A DNA stretch of 6,893 bases from Bacteroidia bacterium (lineage in GTDB: Bacteria; Bacteroidota; Bacteroidia; Flavobacteriales; Flavobacteriaceae): positions 1 through 6,893 of the forward strand of contig JAUICT010000107.1 in assembly GCA_030429325.1 (NCBI GenBank). Direction: 5' to 3'. The stretch's first letter is position 1; each line of letters opens with the position of its first letter. Below, one piece after another: positions 5,800 through 6,893 of the stretch. A program made the translations under genes and the position numbers. Below the pieces are notes generated by a model, which saw only the letters and a program-made list of their open reading frames with translations, ran no database searches and was not told where the DNA came from.

Positions 5800-6893
5800 C
5801 CTGATGCTCTTGGTGATGGCGGGTACCGCTATCCAGGCACAGGAGAAATCAAAAACGTACAAGGAGACCTTCAATGTTGACAAGGAGGCTGTCATCAACC
5901 TGAATACCAGTTATGCAGACATTGAGTTTGAAACGTGGGACAAAGACCAAGTGGAAGTAACTGCCGTTGTGGAACTGGAAGGGGCCACTGACGAGGAAGC
6001 AACATCGTATTTTGAGAGAGATCTGATCAAGATCATGGGCAATAGCAAGGAAATTGAAGTTAGTACCCAAGGAAACCGTTTTGGTCCCATGGTGTACGAT
6101 TTCAACAGTAATTTTGATTTTGTTTTTCCTGATGTGCCCTCCGTGGAACATATCATGGCAGATATCGAGATTCCAGAGATTCCCGAAATTCCGGAAATAG
6201 TTGTTATTCCAGAACTGCCCCCAATGCCCCCAATGCCTTTTATGGAGTTTGATTACGATGCGTATAAGAAAGATGGTGAAAAATATCTAAAAGAGTGGAA
6301 AAAGAATTTTGATAAAAATTTTGATAAGAAGTACAAAAAGCGTTTTGAGGAATGGAGCGATGAATTAAAAGATCGGGCCGAGGAAAGGGAGGAAATGAGA
6401 AAGCAGATGCAAGAGGACCGTAAGCAGCTCATGGAAGAGCGCGAACAAATGCGAAAGGAAGTTAGGGAAGAAGTTAAGGCGCAAAGGGAAGAAGCAAGAA
6501 TCCAGCGGGAAGAGATAAAGCAAGAGCGTGAAAGGGTATTCCGTATTCATAAAGATGGCCCCAATGTATTTTATTATTCCTCGGAAGATGGAAAACATAA
6601 GGAGTACAAGGTAAAAAAGCGAATCAAGATCAAAATGCCCAAGTACATTAAACTTAAAATGGATGTACGGCACGGTGAGGTGAAATTGGCCGCCAATACA
6701 AAGAACATCAATGCAAGCTTGTCCTACGCAAGCTTGCTTGCTTCTACCATCGATGGCAGTAAGACCAGTATAAAGGCTTCGTATTCCCCCATTGTTGTAC
6801 AGCAGTGGAACTATGGCCAGCTACAGACCGATTTTGCCGAGAATGTAAACCTGAATGAGGTAAAGGAGTTGAAATTGAACTCTGTGTCATCCA
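5771..6893 (+). CDS. Secreted DUF4097-like beta-repeat protein with IPE repeats and charged coiled-coil insert (3' end outside window)
   Basis: The frame is open from ATG at 5771 to the right edge, 374 residues visible. Residues 1-23 form a signal peptide (hydrophobic FSLMLLVMAGTA, likely cut after IQA before Gln), so the product is exported. Residues about 30-70 (ETFNVDKEAVINLNTSYADIEFETWDKDQVEVTAVVELE) resemble the first strands of DUF4097 putative adhesin proteins, where turn-and-strand repeats build a beta-solenoid. The pattern resumes at about 290-374 (KLKMDVRHGEVKLAANTKNINASLSYASL...). Between lie a Pro-rich tract with three perfect IPE units (134-142) plus PPMPPMP (150-156) and a very charged Glu/Lys/Arg region (about 165-256) predicted to be helical coiled coil. 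The start overlaps the anti-sigma gene by 29 bases, so the three genes are likely co-translated. Function is unknown; cell-surface or periplasmic sensing or structure is inference. Confidence 0.8.
   Translation, partial: MNRNHQIWFSLMLLVMAGTAIQAQEKSKTYKETFNVDKEAVINLNTSYADIEFETWDKDQVEVTAVVELEGATDEEATSYFERDLIKIMGNSKEIEVSTQGNRFGPMVYDFNSNFDFVFPDVPSVEHIMADIEIPEIPEIPEIVVIPELPPMPPMPFMEFDYDAYKKDGEKYLKEWKKNFDKNFDKKYKKRFEEWSDELKDRAEEREEMRKQMQEDRKQLMEEREQMRKEVREEVKAQREEARIQREEIKQERERVFRIHKDGPNVFYYSSEDGKHKEYKVKKRIKIKMPKYIKLKMDVRHGEVKLAANTKNINASLSYASLLASTIDGSKTSIKASYSPIVVQQWNYGQLQTDFAENVNLNEVKELKLNSVSS
6713..6736 (+). repeat. In-frame 9-base direct repeat, 15-base period
   Basis: GCAAGCTTG occurs at 6713-6721 and again at 6728-6736, coding Ala-Ser-Leu twice five codons apart in the beta-repeat part of the secreted protein. 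The second copy extends to the perfect palindrome GCAAGCTTGC (6728-6737). It may be a trace of local duplication in the repeat domain rather than a regulatory site. Confidence 0.7.

Noticed and set aside
6365..6673. 102-codon hydrophobic open frame on the minus strand
   Set aside because: Its Leu/Phe-rich look is the complement of the Glu/Lys-rich coiled-coil codons of the secreted protein; no separate support.

Overview
The window looks like the chromosome of a marine-type Flavobacteriaceae (Bacteroidota), perhaps close to Muricauda/Allomuricauda. The reasons are moderate to low GC, A/T-rich leaders without clear Shine-Dalgarno sites, a flavobacterial-style sigma/anti-sigma pair, a signal peptide probably cut before Gln, and two copies of the Bacteroidota -7 promoter octamer form TAnnTTTG (both read TAAATTTG). 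The lineage is inferred from protein character, not from a database search.

Left part (1-2801) is a lipid-linked sugar region. The C-terminal part of a GT39/ArnT-like membrane glycosyltransferase enters from the left edge on the + strand. It meets, with a 4-base stop-to-stop overlap, a minus-strand pair: a DPM1/ArnC-like family 2 glycosyltransferase followed by an LPG_synthase_TM (UPF0104/YbhN-like) membrane protein that starts with GTG inside the end of the glycosyltransferase gene. Together they could make a polyprenyl-phosphate sugar, help move it across the inner membrane, and use it as donor on the periplasmic side. That pathway is inference.

Middle part (2837-4590): meaB, the GTPase chaperone of methylmalonyl-CoA mutase, lies on the minus strand just upstream of the glycosyltransferase. 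It appears to use a TTG start and has no mutase gene in view. Divergent from it is ohr, an OsmC/Ohr organic hydroperoxide reductase with both reactive cysteines. The shared 226-base spacer holds a perfect 12-base palindrome that could be a regulator site. A strong intrinsic terminator closes ohr.

Right part (4621-6893) is a tight + strand operon of three overlapping genes: an ECF-type sigma factor (GTG start), a cysteine-free single-pass membrane protein that is probably its anti-sigma factor, and a secreted DUF4097-like beta-repeat protein with an IPE-repeat and charged coiled-coil insert, cut by the right edge. An ECF-type promoter pattern (GCAAC, 16 bases, CGTC) lies upstream of the sigma gene, so the operon may be self-activated. 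This is the most interesting part of the window: a candidate envelope-sensing unit whose third, exported product has an unusual architecture. No RNA genes, insertion sequences, CRISPR arrays or attachment sites were seen.
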